Assembly (NCBI GenBank): GCA_902803795.1 | Contig: CADCRC010000071.1 | Span: 1 to 15,024 of the forward strand | Source of the DNA: an uncultured Erysipelotrichaceae bacterium | GTDB taxonomy: Bacteria; Bacillota_I; Bacilli_A; RF39; UBA660 | Length of the DNA stretch: 15,024 nt | Direction of reading: 5' to 3' | In this document: piece by piece, positions 14,011-15,024 of the stretch | Numbering within the stretch: position 1 is the first letter of the stretch | Layout of the letters: every line of letters begins with the position of its first letter | Position numbers and translations under genes: made by a program | Notes under the pieces: model-generated | Databases searched by the model: none | The model's input: only the letters and a program-made list of their open reading frames with translations | Told to the model about the DNA's origin: nothing

Positions 14011-15024
14011 CTATATAGCTGCAAGAATAACAAACAATATCAACAATATTACAAGTAATTCTAAGAATAATTTCCAAACTGTTTTTAACCAATCAAAATA
14101 TGATACTTTTAGATAAGTCAACACTCCCATAAGTATAGCACTTGTTGGAAGAACTAACATTGAAACACCATATATAGATTGTCCAATTAAAGCACAAATT
14201 CTTAAAGCAGCTTTACTATATTCAAAACTTGCTAAAAATGGTAAATATGAATTAAATACATATGTAGCATCTGAATTAAATATAGAAGCAAGTAAAGTAA
14301 CAAGAGATGTACTAAATACATTGAATTTTTTACCTAAAAGTAATTTATAAATAGTTAATTGAAAAGGATGATAAGTAACTAATACCAAAATAGCATAAAT
14401 TAACAAAATAACCAAAGCGGGCATTATTGACTTCTTTAAACCATTTTCAAAACCATCAAATAAATCATTAAATTTAATCTTATAAACTAAAACTAAAAAT
14501 AAAATACAAATAAACATTGGTAAAAACATATCAGTAATAGACCAAGAACCAAATGAATTAACAGTTCCTAATAATTTACCAAATAATGGAAAATCAAAAA
14601 TCTTAAAACCAGATACACTTGAAGTTGCATTAGTAAATACAGAACTCTTAAATGCAGTAGCCCAAGGAATAAAAGCTAAAACAGATAAAATACATAAGAA
14701 CACAAATACAACAACTAAAGGCCAAATCTTATGTTTATCATTTATTTCACTTGGAATATATTCATTATTATCAGAATTAAATGAATCAATTCTTACAACA
14801 GAACTTGTTTTAGCAAAAGAATGATTGTTTTTTCTTGTATTTGATTTCCTTGTATTTGAAGTTTTCTTACTCCTACTAGATGAAGCATTTTTACTAGTCG
14901 AATTATTACGAGAATTAGTATTTTTAGAACTACTATTCTTTTTAGAAGAATTCTTATTATTATTACTATTCTTATTTGTCTTATTAATCTTTACTTTGTT
15001 ATCTACTTTTTCTTCTTCATATTC
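14011..15024 (-). CDS. YfcC/DcuC-like membrane transporter, 3' part (start outside the window)
   Basis: The frame stays open to the window edge, so 337 C-terminal residues are visible. A GTG at 14703 lies inside a TM helix and is not a start. The visible part begins with about 95 residues very rich in Ser, Asn, Lys and Thr and without hydrophobic stretches, followed by about seven TM segments from residue 100 on. The end, GVSMLVLPTSAILMGVLTYLKVSYFDWLK, matches the C-terminal half of the YfcC/C4-dicarboxylate carrier superfamily (NxIxPTSG and YGKWLK pattern). The other family hairpin, normally FxPSGSGQA, reads IFNSDATYVF and is altered. In YfcC proteins a cytoplasmic loop joins the two halves, so the Ser/Asn/Lys segment is probably an enlarged central loop rather than the N-terminus. 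Substrate unknown; amino acids or dicarboxylates are the family norm. Confidence 0.75.
   Translation of the reverse strand, partial: EYEEEKVDNKVKINKTNKNSNNNKNSSKKNSSSKNTNSRNNSTSKNASSSRSKKTSNTRKSNTRKNNHSFAKTSSVVRIDSFNSDNNEYIPSEINDKHKIWPLVVVFVFLCILSVLAFIPWATAFKSSVFTNATSSVSGFKIFDFPLFGKLLGTVNSFGSWSITDMFLPMFICILFLVLVYKIKFNDLFDGFENGLKKSIMPALVILLIYAILVLVTYHPFQLTIYKLLLGKKFNVFSTSLVTLLASIFNSDATYVFNSYLPFLASFEYSKAALRICALIGQSIYGVSMLVLPTSAILMGVLTYLKVSYFDWLKTVWKLFLELLVILLILFVILAAI

Noticed and set aside
14011..14703. Complete 230-aa membrane protein starting with GTG at 14703
   Set aside because: The frame stays open upstream to the window edge and the GTG falls inside a TM helix without a ribosome binding site, so it is an internal codon of a longer transporter gene.
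14011..15024. The transporter as a component of the T7SS locus
   Set aside because: A strong terminator and a separate promoter divide it from essC, and its C-terminal half fits the YfcC carrier family. Adjacency alone is not enough.
1..15024. CRISPR arrays, tRNA or rRNA genes, insertion sequences
   Set aside because: No spaced repeats, no tRNA-like or rRNA-like stretches and no transposase gene were seen on either strand.

Overview
The window is very A+T-rich (about a quarter G+C by eye), and all 17 genes I can support lie on the minus strand. The genes read the standard code: Trp is TGG, stops are TAA or TAG, and no TGA codon is used. Shine-Dalgarno sequences are strong and promoters are close to the sigma-A consensus. 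The gene order cysS-rlmB-sigH-secE-nusG-rplK-rplA-rplJ-rplL is the classical Bacillota order. Together this suggests a low-G+C member of the Bacilli, possibly one of the reduced, Mollicutes-related gut lineages. That placement is inference.

Layout in transcription order (high to low coordinates). (1) 15024-14011: the 3' part of a YfcC/DcuC-like 12-TM transporter, preceded by a long Ser/Asn/Lys-rich segment and closed by a clear intrinsic terminator. (2) 13978-7311: a self-contained type VII secretion (T7SSb) operon with its own extended -10 promoter. It encodes an EssC ATPase, a ubiquitin-like EsaB/YukD protein, and four small helical proteins of 206, 187, 103 and 76 aa. Each of the four has an aromatic-x-Gly/Asp/Asn turn near residues 40-49, the place of the WXG turn in WXG100 substrates. 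No EsaA, EssA or EssB homologue is recognisable next to them. (3) 7105-3715: cysS, rlmB, sigH and a 224-aa tail-anchored protein of unknown function that may be kinase-like. The Bacillus neighbours mrnC, yacP/rae1 and rpmG are missing here. (4) 3693-2689: secE-nusG from their own promoter. (5) 2687-1369: rplK-rplA. (6) 1379-322: rplJ-rplL, behind a consensus promoter and an L10-leader RNA with an attenuator-like hairpin. The operon ends in a terminator that overlaps the rplL stop. (7) 321-1: A+T-rich spacer with a further consensus promoter pointing out of the window, presumably towards rpoB.

The housekeeping half supplies translation (ribosomal stalk and L1 arm proteins, CysRS, an rRNA methyltransferase), transcription elongation and attenuation (NusG), an alternative sigma factor and the SecE translocon subunit. 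The most interesting part is the compact T7SS-like locus. Its EssC keeps one canonical ATPase site (D1) and has lost the nucleotide-binding motifs of D2 and D3. Its cargo-like proteins are diverged WXG hairpins not named by any family I recognise.
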